DNA of 64,000 bases from Verrucomicrobiia bacterium DG1235 (GTDB lineage: Bacteria > Verrucomicrobiota > Verrucomicrobiia > Opitutales > Opitutaceae): the NCBI GenBank assembly GCA_000155695.1, contig DS990592.1:1002784-1066783 (forward strand), in the 5' to 3' direction. Each line of letters opens with the position of its first letter. Positions within the stretch are counted from its first letter, which is position 1. The notes under the pieces were generated by a model. The model saw only the letters and a list, made by a program, of their open reading frames with translations, was not told the DNA's origin and did no database searches. Positions 45,036 to 54,176 of this stretch are shown in pieces. A program made the position numbers and the translations under genes.

Positions 45036-46423
45036 TTGGAATTCCCTTCATTAAGGCAGCCATAGAAGGTGTAATACTTTTCTTCCTTAATCGTACGAGA
45101 CAGATACAGCCCCAACTCTCGATAGTGGTAATCGCCCCATTGGCTACTTTCGCCGCAGGCGATTGACTGACCTTCTGGTATATTATCCCAACCATTTGGC
45201 TGATGATAGATCGAGTGAAGCAACAAGCCTTGGTGCTTCGGGTCTTCGCTGATATAGGGAGCCGAGAGCAACGACTTCGAACTTGAAAGACCAGCTTGCC
45301 AATAGCGCTGACCGTCTCGCGTGTCGAGTCCGAGATAACGCCCAAGCCGCAGAAGTCCCTGAGCGCCAATCGCCGCAGCCGAACTGTCGATCGGCTCCCA
45401 TTCGTTGTAGGGATTCGAAACAGCGTCTCGCCACTCGCCGAGTCGATGGAGGTTAGGCGCCCCTCCATCCCAATACGGAATTCCGTCCTTAGGCGTATTT
45501 AGAATAAACCAGTCACAGGTCGCTCGAGCCCCCTTCAAACAGAGCTCTATAAACTCCTGCTTATCGCAGATCCCTTCAAAAGCTGCCTCGGGTACCGTAT
45601 CCAAAAACTCAAGCTCTTCAGCAAAGCCAACCATCGCCCACGAAAGTCCACGCGTCCAAGTCGTAAAGCCACTAAACCCTTGCTGGGCATTCGGACAACG
45701 GAAGCGTCCATCGTTCGTATTGAATACGGCCTCGTGAGCCGTACGGCCCCACTCGTCGTAACTGTCGCGACCCTCGCCGTAGAATACATTGTAGCGAGCC
45801 GTAGACTTGATGTGTTTTACCGCCCGCTTGAGCAAGCTGATCGGGCTGTCGTTTTCCCCCATTAGAGTATGCCCAAGCTGATTCGCCACCATCAAGATGC
45901 GGCAACTGCGAATTGTATCCACAAACAAACTATGAGGTCCATTGAAAGAGTAGATGTATCCACCTCCATCATGAGTCTTCGACCATCTCGCCGCTTGAGT
46001 CGCTCCGGAAACCTTCAAAGCGAGCTCGCAAAAATCGATCTCGCCCTGACTCGCCTCTATCCGCCCTTCCCGAATCAAGCGCAGCCAATTCCCATAGCAG
46101 CTCAAATTGTTGAACCCATGGTCGTGCACGCCGACATGACTCACATGAGTCGCCATGCGCTCAACCGTCTTCTTCTTGCCGAGCTCTAGAAAACGCTCCT
46201 CACCGGTCGCGTCGTACTGCAAAAACGCAGACCCGTAGACAAAACCTTCCGTCCACTCCGTCCAGCCGCGCGTCGAGTACTTACCGTCGACCGTGAAGAC
46301 CGGCGAACCGCCACTAGTGTCGTACTCTTTTTCAATCAGCTCAATCTTTTCGCCAGACAATTGCCAAAAGCGATCTAACGATTCCTTCAAATCCTGTGGA
46401 GTCAATGTAGTGTCAATTTTCAT
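45032..46423 (-). CDS. GH88-like unsaturated glycuronyl hydrolase, cytoplasmic
   Basis: 463 residues without signal peptide. GH88 enzymes remove the unsaturated uronic acid left by lyases. Features of the (alpha/alpha)6 barrel are WTEWTEGFVYGSAFLQYDAT, GVHDHGFNNLSCYGNW (first catalytic Asp region), HSLFVDTIRSCRILMVAN (second Asp region), TTWTRGLSWAMVGFAEEL and WEPIDSSAAAIGAQGLLRLG, the last being a hallmark of the family. It lies 11 bases after the XRE regulator and overlaps the TIM-barrel gene by 4 bases. Substrate could be an unsaturated galacturonosyl-rhamnose or a glucuronyl disaccharide. Family assignment is good, substrate open. Confidence 0.8.
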   Translation of the reverse strand: MKIDTTLTPQDLKESLDRFWQLSGEKIELIEKEYDTSGGSPVFTVDGKYSTRGWTEWTEGFVYGSAFLQYDATGEERFLELGKKKTVERMATHVSHVGVHDHGFNNLSCYGNWLRLIREGRIEASQGEIDFCELALKVSGATQAARWSKTHDGGGYIYSFNGPHSLFVDTIRSCRILMVANQLGHTLMGENDSPISLLKRAVKHIKSTARYNVFYGEGRDSYDEWGRTAHEAVFNTNDGRFRCPNAQQGFSGFTTWTRGLSWAMVGFAEELEFLDTVPEAAFEGICDKQEFIELCLKGARATCDWFILNTPKDGIPYWDGGAPNLHRLGEWRDAVSNPYNEWEPIDSSAAAIGAQGLLRLGRYLGLDTRDGQRYWQAGLSSSKSLLSAPYISEDPKHQGLLLHSIYHQPNGWDNIPEGQSIACGESSQWGDYHYRELGLYLSRTIKEEKYYTFYGCLNEGNSK

Positions 46424-46434
46424 ACAAATGGGGT

Positions 46435-46992
46435 TTAGTAACGTTTTTCTTTTCGAATGTGAACGATCACGACTTCACACTGCTCGATCGCCTCGTAGCG
46501 GTGCTCCTGGATCGCGTCAAATTGGATGCTTTGCCCAGCGCCTAACTCATGGCTCTCGTTCGGCAAATCGAGTCGCACCTTCCCGGAAAGCACCCAACAA
46601 ATCTCGTGATCGTCGTGATGTATCTCAGGCTTGGATACGCGAGCTCCCGCCTCAGCCGTAGCGTAGATGCAGTCGGCATTCCCATACCGAATCGCCTCAA
46701 GCGCGAAATCGCCGGACTTGTATTTTACAGAGCTCTTCTTGTTCGAAATCGGCGCCTCCGCCAGCGAAAGCAAATCCGTCGCCCGCATGCCAAAAACCTT
46801 CCCTATCTTATGCAACGTGCCGACCTCCGCCTGCGTCTGATTCCGTTCGAGCTTAGAAATCACCGCCACCGATACGCCACTGCGCTCGGACAAGGCGCTC
46901 AAAGTCAAGTCCGCCCGCTTCCGAATATCCCGTAGGATCTCGAAATTAAAGGCGGGAACCGCCCCATCCGCCGACTCTAGCTCGCTTGCCAT
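46435..46992 (-). CDS. XRE-family regulator with C-terminal cupin domain
   Basis: 185 residues. The HTH (about residues 15-68) includes LTLSALSERSGVSVAVISKLERNQTQAEVG (30 residues with the recognition helix VAVISKLERNQ). The cupin domain (about 105-182) has PEIHHDDHEICWVLSGKVRL and GAGQSIQFDAIQEHRYEA. Proteins of this form are usually autoregulated repressors that bind a small metabolite in the cupin. It is the first gene of the operon, 11 bases before GH88, so it likely controls its own transcript. The upstream 91 bases are AT-rich and contain TTTTTCGTTACAAC, a possible site. No effector can be named. Confidence 0.85.
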   Translation of the reverse strand: MASELESADGAVPAFNFEILRDIRKRADLTLSALSERSGVSVAVISKLERNQTQAEVGTLHKIGKVFGMRATDLLSLAEAPISNKKSSVKYKSGDFALEAIRYGNADCIYATAEAGARVSKPEIHHDDHEICWVLSGKVRLDLPNESHELGAGQSIQFDAIQEHRYEAIEQCEVVIVHIRKEKRY

Positions 46993-47083
46993 GCAACGGA
47001 CTAAAAGGAAGTATATTTTTCGTTACAACTAAAAAATGGCTTATTTTTATCCTAAGAGATAATTACAAATTATAACCCTACCC

Positions 47084-48127
47084 CTACAAACGAGCGGTCC
47101 AGCGAGACGTTTCACCTTCTAGGACCTCTAATTTCGTATTCGTCCGAAAGGCGCCGTTTACATAGACAGTCACTTCATAGGAGCCGACGATCAATTCACG
47201 AACCTTCACCGCGGTCCCCGCGAAAGTATTCACATAGTCAAAGGTTTCGCCATCCTCGTTGGGACAAACAAGCTCCACGCTCACCGCTGAACTAGCCGAA
47301 GCTCCTAGCACCACGATCTCTACCGCCCCGGTGCGAGGAGCCATTTCGAGACCGGTCAATTCCAACCTCCCGTATTCCTTCAGCTTAGCGGAATACTCGA
47401 AATCCCGATACTTCGGATGCTTCAGAGTCACAGCAATTGCGCCCGCTCGAATCCCTCGAGCCTCCAATGGAGTCACCCCCACCCTGCGACCATTCAAAAA
47501 CAACTCCGCCCCGCTCGGCACTGAACGCACCAGAATCTCACTTGTTCCAGATCCGCCCGACAACTCTAGCTTGTTCGATATTTCGAACTCCTTCTTTAGC
47601 CACACCGACTTCAACCGATCCATCAAAGGCTTTTCGTACTTGCCGGAAGCATCCCGAATGCGACCGCTCATCTCTCGAAACGCGCCCTCGTCCGCCGTAA
47701 CCGGAAACGCCTCCACTTCCGCAAAAAACCGTTCGAAGCTCCGAACGCGCTCCGCCCTCGGAGCATAGGCCGCATTGAAGCTCCCCCATAGCTGAGCCCT
47801 CACTTCGAGGTCGGCGTCTTCTCGGCCATCAAATTTCACCAGCTCCGCACGCACGCTATCAAAGCTTTCCTGCGTCGACCATTCGTTCAAAGCGCCCAAC
47901 GCCGCGCGAAGTTCAGTAGCGTAGGCTCGCGTCTCAGCCAAATGCGCCTGCGCCTTCGCATCAGGCACATAGACTCCAACATAAAACCAGTAGCACAAGC
48001 CCGCTCCCCCTAGCCCGATCAGCCAATAAACCAAAGTGAAAAGCCGACTGGGTCGGTCGGCCTTGCGGAGACGAGCCTGAGCGTCGATGGGCTTCGACTC
48101 GGAATCAGAAGAGGTAGTGCGAGGCAT
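47084..48127 (-). CDS. PEGA-domain membrane-anchored protein
   Basis: 347 residues. A basic N-terminus is followed by one transmembrane helix (LFTLVYWLIGLGGAGLCYWF, about residues 29-48), an alpha-helical stretch to about residue 200 with EFEISNKLEL, and a PEGA domain (about 205-270) with SVPSGAELFLNGRRVGVTPL and AIAVTLKHPKYRDFEYS. PEGA domains are often found on surface-layer or protein-kinase-associated proteins. The remaining C-terminus (EIVVLGASASSAVSVELVCP) forms a further beta domain. It is divergent from typA. Function unknown. Confidence 0.72.
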   Translation of the reverse strand: MPRTTSSDSESKPIDAQARLRKADRPSRLFTLVYWLIGLGGAGLCYWFYVGVYVPDAKAQAHLAETRAYATELRAALGALNEWSTQESFDSVRAELVKFDGREDADLEVRAQLWGSFNAAYAPRAERVRSFERFFAEVEAFPVTADEGAFREMSGRIRDASGKYEKPLMDRLKSVWLKKEFEISNKLELSGGSGTSEILVRSVPSGAELFLNGRRVGVTPLEARGIRAGAIAVTLKHPKYRDFEYSAKLKEYGRLELTGLEMAPRTGAVEIVVLGASASSAVSVELVCPNEDGETFDYVNTFAGTAVKVRELIVGSYEVTVYVNGAFRTNTKLEVLEGETSRWTARL

Positions 48128-48332
48128 TACCTAGAGAAAACATTCCATTCACAGAGCGACACAAGCGAATTCCCAAACGCCTCCCAATCAATGCATTCCC
48201 CCTCACTGTAAAGTCATTTTAGGGCATTTCCTGCATCAAGCATTCCAATATAAAGGCGACGTTCTTGCTTCAAGCCTTGCCAAAGCGCCTTTCCACAGTC
48301 ATCAGTTCCCGCTTTTTGCACCTAGGAGCACC

Positions 48333-50141
48333 ATGAAACGCAACGAAGACATCCGCAATATCGCCATCATCGCCCACGTTGACCACGGGAAAACCACCCT
48401 CGTCGACCGGCTCATGCAGGAGGGCGGCGTCTACCGCGAAAACCAGGCCGTTGCAGAACGTGCCATGGACTCCATGGACCTCGAGCGTGAAAAGGGCATC
48501 ACCATCAAGGCCAAGAACACTTCCGTACACTGGAAGGGCAAGACCATCAATATCGTCGACACCCCCGGCCACGCCGACTTCGGCGGCGAAGTGGAACGCG
48601 TCATGAAGATGGTCGACGGCGTCCTCCTCCTCGTGGATGCCAAGGACGGCCCTCAGGCCCAGACTCGCTTCGTACTCCGCAAGGCCCTCGGCCACGGTCT
48701 CAAGCCCATCGTCGTCATCAACAAGCTCGACCGCGACCACGCAGACCCAGACCGCGTGCACGATCTCGTCCTCGAACTCTTCCTCGCTCTCGACGCCGAC
48801 GAAGACCAGTTCAACGCTCCCTTCATCTACGGCTCCGCCAAAAACGGCTTCGCAGTCCGCAACCTCGAAGACGAGCGCGTCGACATGACCCCTCTCTTCG
48901 AAACCGTACTCGAACACATCCCAGCCCCTGAAGCGGACACCGAAGGCGAGTTCAAGATGCTCATTTCCAACATCGACTGGGACGACTACGTCGGTCGCGT
49001 CGCCATCGGCAAAATCCTCAGCGGCAAAGTCGCGAAGGGAGACACCATCCTTCGCGTGAAGGAAGACGGCAAGCGCGAGCGCATCAAGGTCACCAAAGTA
49101 TTCGAATACAGCGGCATGGGCTCAGCCGAATCCGTCGAAGGCGAAGCGGGCACCATCGTCGGCATTGCCGGATTCGAAGAAGTCGATATCGGCGAAACCC
49201 TCTGCAAGACAGAGGAGCAGGAAGCTCTCCCGTTCATGGAGATCGACCCGCCGACCATCATGATGCAGTTCGCGGTCAACGACGGCCCCCTCGCCGGTCG
49301 CGACGGCAAACTCGTCACCTCTCGCCAGATTCGCGAACGTCTGATGCGCGAGATGAAGACCAACGTCTCCATCCAGGTCGAAGACGGCGAAACCTCCGGC
49401 ATTTTCAACGTATCCGCTCGCGGAGCCATGCAGATCGCCGTTCTCGTCGAAACTATGCGCCGCGAAGGCTTCGAAGTCCTCGTCTCCCGTCCAAGCGTCA
49501 TCACGCAAGAAATCGACGGCAAAAAGTGTGAGCCATTCGAAACCCTCTGGATCGAGCTTCCCGAAGACTGCATGGGCGGAATCATGGAGAACCTCAACAA
49601 CCGCCGCGGCATCATGACCAACATGGAAACCCGCAACGGCATCGTTTTCCTCGAGATGGAAATCCCGACCCGCGGCATCATCGGCTTCGAAATCGATCTC
49701 GTGAACGCCACCAGCGGACACGGCATCATGTCTCACCTCTTCCTCGAGTACCGCCCCATGGCCGGCGAAATCTCCACCCGCAAGGGCGGCACCCTCGTCT
49801 CCATGGCCAACGGCAAAACCACCGCCTATTCGCTCGCCGCTCTCGAGGACCGCGGCAAGCTCTTCGTCGGCGCAGGCGTCGAAGTCTACGAAGGCATGAT
49901 CGTCGGTGAAAACCCACGCCAAGGCGAAATCCCCGTCAATCCGACCACCGCCAAGCAGCTCACCAACTTCCGCTCGCAAGGCGACGGAAAAGGCATCCAG
50001 CTCAGCCCGCCAATCACCTTCTCCCTCGAGCGCTCCATCGAGTACATCGCCAACGACGAGTTCGTGGAAGCAACCCCGAACCACCTACGCCTGCGCAAAC
50101 GCATCCTCAACGCCACCCTTCGCAAGCGCGCGAGCCGATAA
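48333..50141 (+). CDS. typA: Translational GTPase TypA/BipA
   Basis: 602 residues, the normal length. A ribosome-binding GTPase involved in ribosome assembly and stress or cold responses. G1 motif [14 protein letters not shown] (residues 13-26), G2 region [16 protein letters not shown]3 [16 protein letters not shown]4 [12 protein letters not shown], and BipA-specific sequences [20 protein letters not shown] and NEYGIHNLK-like region replaced by [15 protein letters not shown]. The C-terminus [20 protein letters not shown] is diagnostic for the family. It is a single gene with a strong terminator downstream. Confidence 0.97.
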   Translation: MKRNEDIRNIAIIAHVDHGKTTLVDRLMQEGGVYRENQAVAERAMDSMDLEREKGITIKAKNTSVHWKGKTINIVDTPGHADFGGEVERVMKMVDGVLLLVDAKDGPQAQTRFVLRKALGHGLKPIVVINKLDRDHADPDRVHDLVLELFLALDADEDQFNAPFIYGSAKNGFAVRNLEDERVDMTPLFETVLEHIPAPEADTEGEFKMLISNIDWDDYVGRVAIGKILSGKVAKGDTILRVKEDGKRERIKVTKVFEYSGMGSAESVEGEAGTIVGIAGFEEVDIGETLCKTEEQEALPFMEIDPPTIMMQFAVNDGPLAGRDGKLVTSRQIRERLMREMKTNVSIQVEDGETSGIFNVSARGAMQIAVLVETMRREGFEVLVSRPSVITQEIDGKKCEPFETLWIELPEDCMGGIMENLNNRRGIMTNMETRNGIVFLEMEIPTRGIIGFEIDLVNATSGHGIMSHLFLEYRPMAGEISTRKGGTLVSMANGKTTAYSLAALEDRGKLFVGAGVEVYEGMIVGENPRQGEIPVNPTTAKQLTNFRSQGDGKGIQLSPPITFSLERSIEYIANDEFVEATPNHLRLRKRILNATLRKRASR

Positions 50142-50163
50142 GCGAGAACAGTATCCAATTTAC

Positions 50164-50198
50164 AAGCGCGAGCGCGGTCCTACCGCCTCGCGCTTTTT
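50164..50198 (+). terminator. Intrinsic terminator after typA
   Basis: AAGCGCGAG (50164-50172) pairs with CTCGCGCTT (50187-50195), with an inner GCGGT/ACCGC pair, and is followed by a T run. Confidence 0.85.
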
Positions 50199-50218
50199 CG
50201 TACCCGGAATCTGGGGTC

Positions 50219-50250
50219 AAAAAAAGCCAACTGCCCGGAAGCAGTCGGCT
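50219..50250 (-). terminator. Intrinsic terminator after the GH27 gene
   Basis: On the minus strand AGCCGACTGC and GCAGTTGGCT form a 10-bp stem with one G-U pair around TTCCGG and are followed by seven Ts. It starts 27 bases after the alpha-galactosidase stop. With the typA terminator it makes a pair of back-to-back terminators between convergent genes. Confidence 0.85.
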
Positions 50251-50276
50251 TGTATTCAAAATTCACTACGAAATAC

Positions 50277-51509
50277 CTATTTCGTGCTTTCAATAAAGTT
50301 GAGCCTAAAAAGCATCACCTCATGCGGTTCGAGCAGCTGAGTCACCTCCGGGTGTTCGTCCGTCGTTCCAAGATTAGCTCCAGCCCACACGTCGCGAATT
50401 TCGTAGCTTGTGTTCCAAGTTGCGAAATGATTCTGAAACTGAGCCCACTCCATGGTCGTTTCCCGCTTCTCCTCACTGGCGTTTAACACGCATACCCCAA
50501 AGTCGCCCCCCTCAAGATACTTCAGCCAGATCTCCTTCTCATCATCCTGGTAAATGCGAGTGCCCTGCTTTCCGAGCGCATCCTGATTCATCGCGATCGC
50601 TTCCTCGTTCGTCAGAATGTCCACGATTTGAGGTGTCATTTCGCGCACATCGTTCCCTGCAATGAGCGGAGCAGCCAGAATTGCCCACAAGCTGAAGTGC
50701 GACTTCGATTCCACATCGCTAATCCCGTGATTTCCCACTTCCATCATATCGGGATCGTTCCAGTGGCCCGGACCAGCATACCCCTCCAAACCGTTAATTC
50801 CTGGATTCAGACTCATCTGCAAATCAAGGATCTTCTTCCAGCCCATCGACCACTCCTGCACGCAATCATAACACGAAATGATGTCCCCAGTCGTCCGCCA
50901 GAGATGCCCAATATCCTCTGCCCAGAGCCAAGGTTCCGCCGTGCCCCATTCGCACATGCTAAATACCACCGGACGACCCGCCGCATACAACGCGTCGCGC
51001 ATCGTTGTGTACGCCTCTACGGCGTCGCGACTCTCCGTCGAGCACCAGTCGTACTTGAGATAGTCCACGCCCCATTCCGCGTATTTGCGAGCGTCCTGAT
51101 ACTCATGCCCCTGATTCCCAGGATAGCCCGCGCAAGTCTTGCGCCCCGCGTCGCCATAAATGCCAAACTTAAACCCGCGCTCGTGCAGATAATCTGCAAG
51201 ATGCTTCAAACCGTTCGGAAACTTCTCAGGATCGGGCACGAGATCGCCATTTTCGTCACGTTCGCGCATCATCCAGCCGTCGTCTAAATTGATATAGATG
51301 TAGCCCGCATCTCGCATGCCGTTCTCAACCATTGAGTCAGCGACGCCAATGATCAGCTCCTCGTTGATATTCGTGGCAAATGTGTTCCATGAATTCCAGC
51401 CCATCGGAGGAGTCTCGGCAAGTCCCTCGAATTTTTGCGCCGAAGCGGCTGCGCCAAGCGCGAAAGACGCGCAAACGCCTATTAGAAGTTTCGTGAATTT
51501 GGATCTCAT
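50277..51509 (-). CDS. Alpha-galactosidase, family GH27, exported
   Basis: 410 residues with a signal peptide (residues 1-24, ending GAAASAQ). Removes terminal alpha-galactose from galactomannan, raffinose-type sugars or similar. Family segments are TPPMGWNSWNTF, YINLDDGWMMRERDENGDLV, DYLKYDWC with nucleophile Asp154, LWRTTGDI with the acid/base Asp209, and AGPGHWNDPDMMEVGNHGIS. Typical length for GH27. It is transcribed alone on the minus strand with its own terminator. A relation to the pectin locus 20 kb away is possible but not shown. Confidence 0.93.
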   Translation of the reverse strand: MRSKFTKLLIGVCASFALGAAASAQKFEGLAETPPMGWNSWNTFATNINEELIIGVADSMVENGMRDAGYIYINLDDGWMMRERDENGDLVPDPEKFPNGLKHLADYLHERGFKFGIYGDAGRKTCAGYPGNQGHEYQDARKYAEWGVDYLKYDWCSTESRDAVEAYTTMRDALYAAGRPVVFSMCEWGTAEPWLWAEDIGHLWRTTGDIISCYDCVQEWSMGWKKILDLQMSLNPGINGLEGYAGPGHWNDPDMMEVGNHGISDVESKSHFSLWAILAAPLIAGNDVREMTPQIVDILTNEEAIAMNQDALGKQGTRIYQDDEKEIWLKYLEGGDFGVCVLNASEEKRETTMEWAQFQNHFATWNTSYEIRDVWAGANLGTTDEHPEVTQLLEPHEVMLFRLNFIESTK

Positions 51510-51609
51510 AGAATCTTAGGGTTATCGGGGTTTGCTGCAGCTAGTCTCCAAAGAACGAAACGCGCTGCCAAAATTCAATCCACCACAGATAAGCGTTAAA
51601 TCAATTTGG

Positions 51610-52506
51610 TCAATTCCCGATCCGCAAACGTGTATACAAAGCTCGAATACATGCAGCTAACCTTTCATCCGTCGCGAAAACCACTCCCCTATGATTCATA
51701 AAAGTCGAATCGTTTCGATTCAGTTCGAGTGGTTTCCCAAACACATCACTCGCCACTCCACCAACTTCGCCATAGAGACAGGCAGTTGCCGCATAGTCCC
51801 ATAAACTCCCGCCACCCGCCTCAGGCTTAGGAAACTTAAAATAACACGCAGGCGCCGAATCCAAGGCCCAACACGCATTCATCACAGCGCCGCCATACAA
51901 GGTCGTTTCCACGCCACACAAACCGCGTTCCTCCGCAACCTTCTCCAGCTCGCAAATGATCTCCGAAAAGCAATTATATTTCTCCAAACTCCGATCACCA
52001 CAAAGCTTCAACTCACTACTGCCGGAAATAGTCTCAATTGACCGAAAAATAACTCCATTACGTCGAGCGCCTTTTCCCTTCACTGCGTCAAAGATAGCGC
52101 CGGCCACTGGATCGTGAACAACACCCACAAGCGCTTCACCCGACCGAGCAACCAGAGCGATAGAAACCGCGAAACCATCCCGCCCCTCAACGAACGGCAA
52201 AGTCCCATCAAGCGGATCAATACACCAAAAGTGATCCTTCAGAAGTCTCCCCCCATCGTCCGCGCCTTCCTCGGTCAAGACAGCCAAGTCAAACTTCACA
52301 ACGCTCTCGGCGAGCGTATCCAAAATAATAGCCTGCGCCTGCCGATCCACTTCCGTCACGACTTGCGACGCTTCCGAATCCCCGCCTACCTTTCGCTCCA
52401 TTTCCAAGGACTGCCCAACGCGCTTGGCGATGAAAGGGCCTGCCGCTTTCGCTGCCTCCAGAGCCTGATCTCGCAGTTCCTCCAAGTCCTCCACGGAAAG
52501 CCTCAT
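51610..52506 (-). CDS. Inositol-monophosphatase-family phosphatase
   Basis: 298 residues. The metal-binding motifs are [20 protein letters not shown] (DPLDGT core) and [19 protein letters not shown] (WDxxA). This family hydrolyses inositol phosphates, 3'-phosphoadenosine phosphates or fructose-1,6-bisphosphate; CysQ-like or IMPase-like roles cannot be told apart here. Its start overlaps the stop of the upstream phosphotransferase gene by 4 bases, so the two are translationally coupled. The pairing of a kinase with a phosphatase suggests a common phosphometabolite, but that is inference. Confidence 0.85.
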   Translation of the reverse strand: MRLSVEDLEELRDQALEAAKAAGPFIAKRVGQSLEMERKVGGDSEASQVVTEVDRQAQAIILDTLAESVVKFDLAVLTEEGADDGGRLLKDHFWCIDPLDGTLPFVEGRDGFAVSIALVARSGEALVGVVHDPVAGAIFDAVKGKGARRNGVIFRSIETISGSSELKLCGDRSLEKYNCFSEIICELEKVAEERGLCGVETTLYGGAVMNACWALDSAPACYFKFPKPEAGGGSLWDYAATACLYGEVGGVASDVFGKPLELNRNDSTFMNHRGVVFATDERLAACIRALYTRLRIGN

Positions 52507-53480
52507 CGCGCCAAGCCCTCCAAAACCTCGCGAGCCAGTCGTTCACTGTAGCTATGCACCTTCCAGTGCCCTGGGCTCCACCCCTTCAGAAACCTGTGAA
52601 AATCCGTCCAGGCCACTGGATACAGCTTCCGCCACTCCCTTTCCAATTCCATAAAGTCCAACTCCTTCCCCATCCCGCCAAGCGCCGCTTCGAGGCTCTC
52701 GAAATAACGGTCCAACAGCTCCGCCTCGCGCCTTTCACATTCCGTATCATCCAAACAACTACCGATAAAATACGCCACGTCCTTCATGCCGCAGCCTCCG
52801 CCGACATACTGAAAATCCACCGCGGCCACACTGTCTCCAGTCTTAGCGAAACAGAAATTCGCCAGCTTCGCATCTCCATGTACGAAAGTCTTATATCTGC
52901 AAGCATCGAGCATCTCGTCTATCGCCGTCGCCGCCTCTTTCAGCGGCAAGTCATCCAAGACCTCAAGCTCGTCAGGACGTGTATCCAGATGCCAATACGT
53001 CCCCTTCTCCCAAAGGCCGACAGGGCTTTCTCCCATAAAGGTCGCGTGAAATCCCGCTAGCCACTTCAGGCAGGATCGCATTTCGGCCAGTGATGCTGAA
53101 GAACGCCTCCCGCCAAAGCCCGAAACATCCAAATCCTCCAAAGCGATAGCCACCTCATGTCCTTCCGCACCGGTCGCAAAGCAATGCGGCACACGACACG
53201 CCTCTCCACAACGATTGGCAAAACTCCGATACCAAGCCGTCTCTACCTCATAGGACCTAATCTTCCGTTCGTGCGACAAGTCAGTATTCCATCCGCGAGG
53301 ATGATCCGCATCCGTTGGAATCCGTACCAACTTCACAACTACAGAAGATAAATCCGCGCCCACAGGCTCGTAACGAGCGATCTTTCCATAGCCGCTCCAA
53401 AGACTCTGTATGGTCTCCCTCTCTACTAGGTCCGACGCCCCTAAGGCACCGCATATCAAATTTCTAAACCGCTCGTTCAT
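52503..53480 (-). CDS. Phosphotransferase of the APH/EcKinase-like superfamily
   Basis: 325 residues. The kinase-like fold shows [20 protein letters not shown], with the catalytic HGD-N signature, and [20 protein letters not shown] with the DFQ metal-binding motif. This pattern is close to ecdysteroid-kinase-like and aminoglycoside-phosphotransferase relatives, which phosphorylate small hydroxylated molecules. It is the first gene of a two-gene unit with an IMPase-family phosphatase. A hairpin stands 2 bases before its start codon. Substrate unknown. Confidence 0.8.
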   Translation of the reverse strand: MNERFRNLICGALGASDLVERETIQSLWSGYGKIARYEPVGADLSSVVVKLVRIPTDADHPRGWNTDLSHERKIRSYEVETAWYRSFANRCGEACRVPHCFATGAEGHEVAIALEDLDVSGFGGRRSSASLAEMRSCLKWLAGFHATFMGESPVGLWEKGTYWHLDTRPDELEVLDDLPLKEAATAIDEMLDACRYKTFVHGDAKLANFCFAKTGDSVAAVDFQYVGGGCGMKDVAYFIGSCLDDTECERREAELLDRYFESLEAALGGMGKELDFMELEREWRKLYPVAWTDFHRFLKGWSPGHWKVHSYSERLAREVLEGLAR

Positions 53481-53482
53481 CT

Positions 53483-53515
53483 CTGCTGCAAACGGTCTAT
53501 CCGTCTACGCAGCAG
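53483..53515 (-). promoter_or_regulatory. Hairpin directly before the phosphotransferase start
   Basis: On the minus strand CTGCTGC pairs with GCAGCAG, with an inner ACGG/CCGT stem around a 5-base loop. The foot of the hairpin is 2 bases from the ATG at 53480. It could restrict ribosome access. No riboswitch family was recognised. Confidence 0.4.
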
Positions 53516-53638
53516 ACTGTCCAGCCCGAGATTTCCAAGGCCAACTCAAAAACGAACCGAATTGAGCCTGAAAATGCAGCGGCCCGCCGACGGCTTCCAA
53601 TCTTCCGTCAGCTCCGAGCGAACGCTTCGACAATCAGC

Positions 53639-53842
53639 TCACAGAGCTTTTCCGTAGAAAACGCAACGCTCCCAATGCATGCTTTGCTCCGTTTTCACGC
53701 CGCACTGATGGCAGGAATCGCAAGCCTTGATCATGCTGGGGCTTTCATAGCCTGTAATATCGTTTTCCGCGCAAGCCAAGTCTAGTGTCACTTCGCGGTG
53801 AACCGCATTACAGATCTTCTTAACAGTTCTCTCTTTCAGCAT
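53639..53842 (-). CDS. Small cysteine-rich protein, unknown function
   Basis: 67 residues from an ATG at 53842. It has six Cys (ICNAV, DLACAEND, KACDSCHQCGVKTE, WERCVFYG), with a CxxCxxC-like core (CDSCHQC) and His residues nearby, which suggests a zinc or iron-sulphur site. No homologue was recognised. The amino-acid pattern, the clustered Cys and the isolated position make it more than a random frame, but this remains a prediction. Flanking gaps are non-coding. Confidence 0.5.
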   Translation of the reverse strand: MLKERTVKKICNAVHREVTLDLACAENDITGYESPSMIKACDSCHQCGVKTEQSMHWERCVFYGKAL

Positions 53843-54176
53843 AGCTCTGGAGTATTCAGGGTTTATTCGATGGGGTAGGTTCGGACAGGACTATAGAACT
53901 TCCCAAAAGCCCGATCCGTCGAAAAACGGTATCCACTTCTTGCTCGCGCCACTTGATCAGTAGCGTAATCGCAAACCGCGTTTACCGGCAATGTAGGCAG
54001 TCAAAAAAAGAAACCCACACTCCCTTAGATATCGGTGGCCACCTCGCTTATCGAAACAAAAGAAATGCAGGGCTGCTGATTGAAGCCCGACTAATCGCTA
54101 TGATAACACCCCTACCGGTCGGTCGTAGAGACGTTTCACCCGCCCTACCAGATCGACATCCGCCCAATTACCCGGC
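53843..54176. other. Intergenic stretch of 334 bases without a recognised gene
   Basis: Between the small Cys-rich gene and the end of the methyltransferase gene. Apart from a 10-base palindrome GGTGGCCACC at 54034-54043 and the word GGTATCC at 53929-53935, I see nothing that can be interpreted. An 81-codon plus-strand frame here (53953-54198) has no family features and is not called. Confidence 0.5.

Noticed and set aside
49122-50084. 320-codon minus-strand frame opposite typA
   Set aside because: Antisense shadow of a firmly identified TypA gene; composition is typical of antisense frames.
54034-54043. GGTGGCCACC palindrome
   Set aside because: Ten-base palindromes arise by chance several times in 64 kb, and no gene starts nearby.
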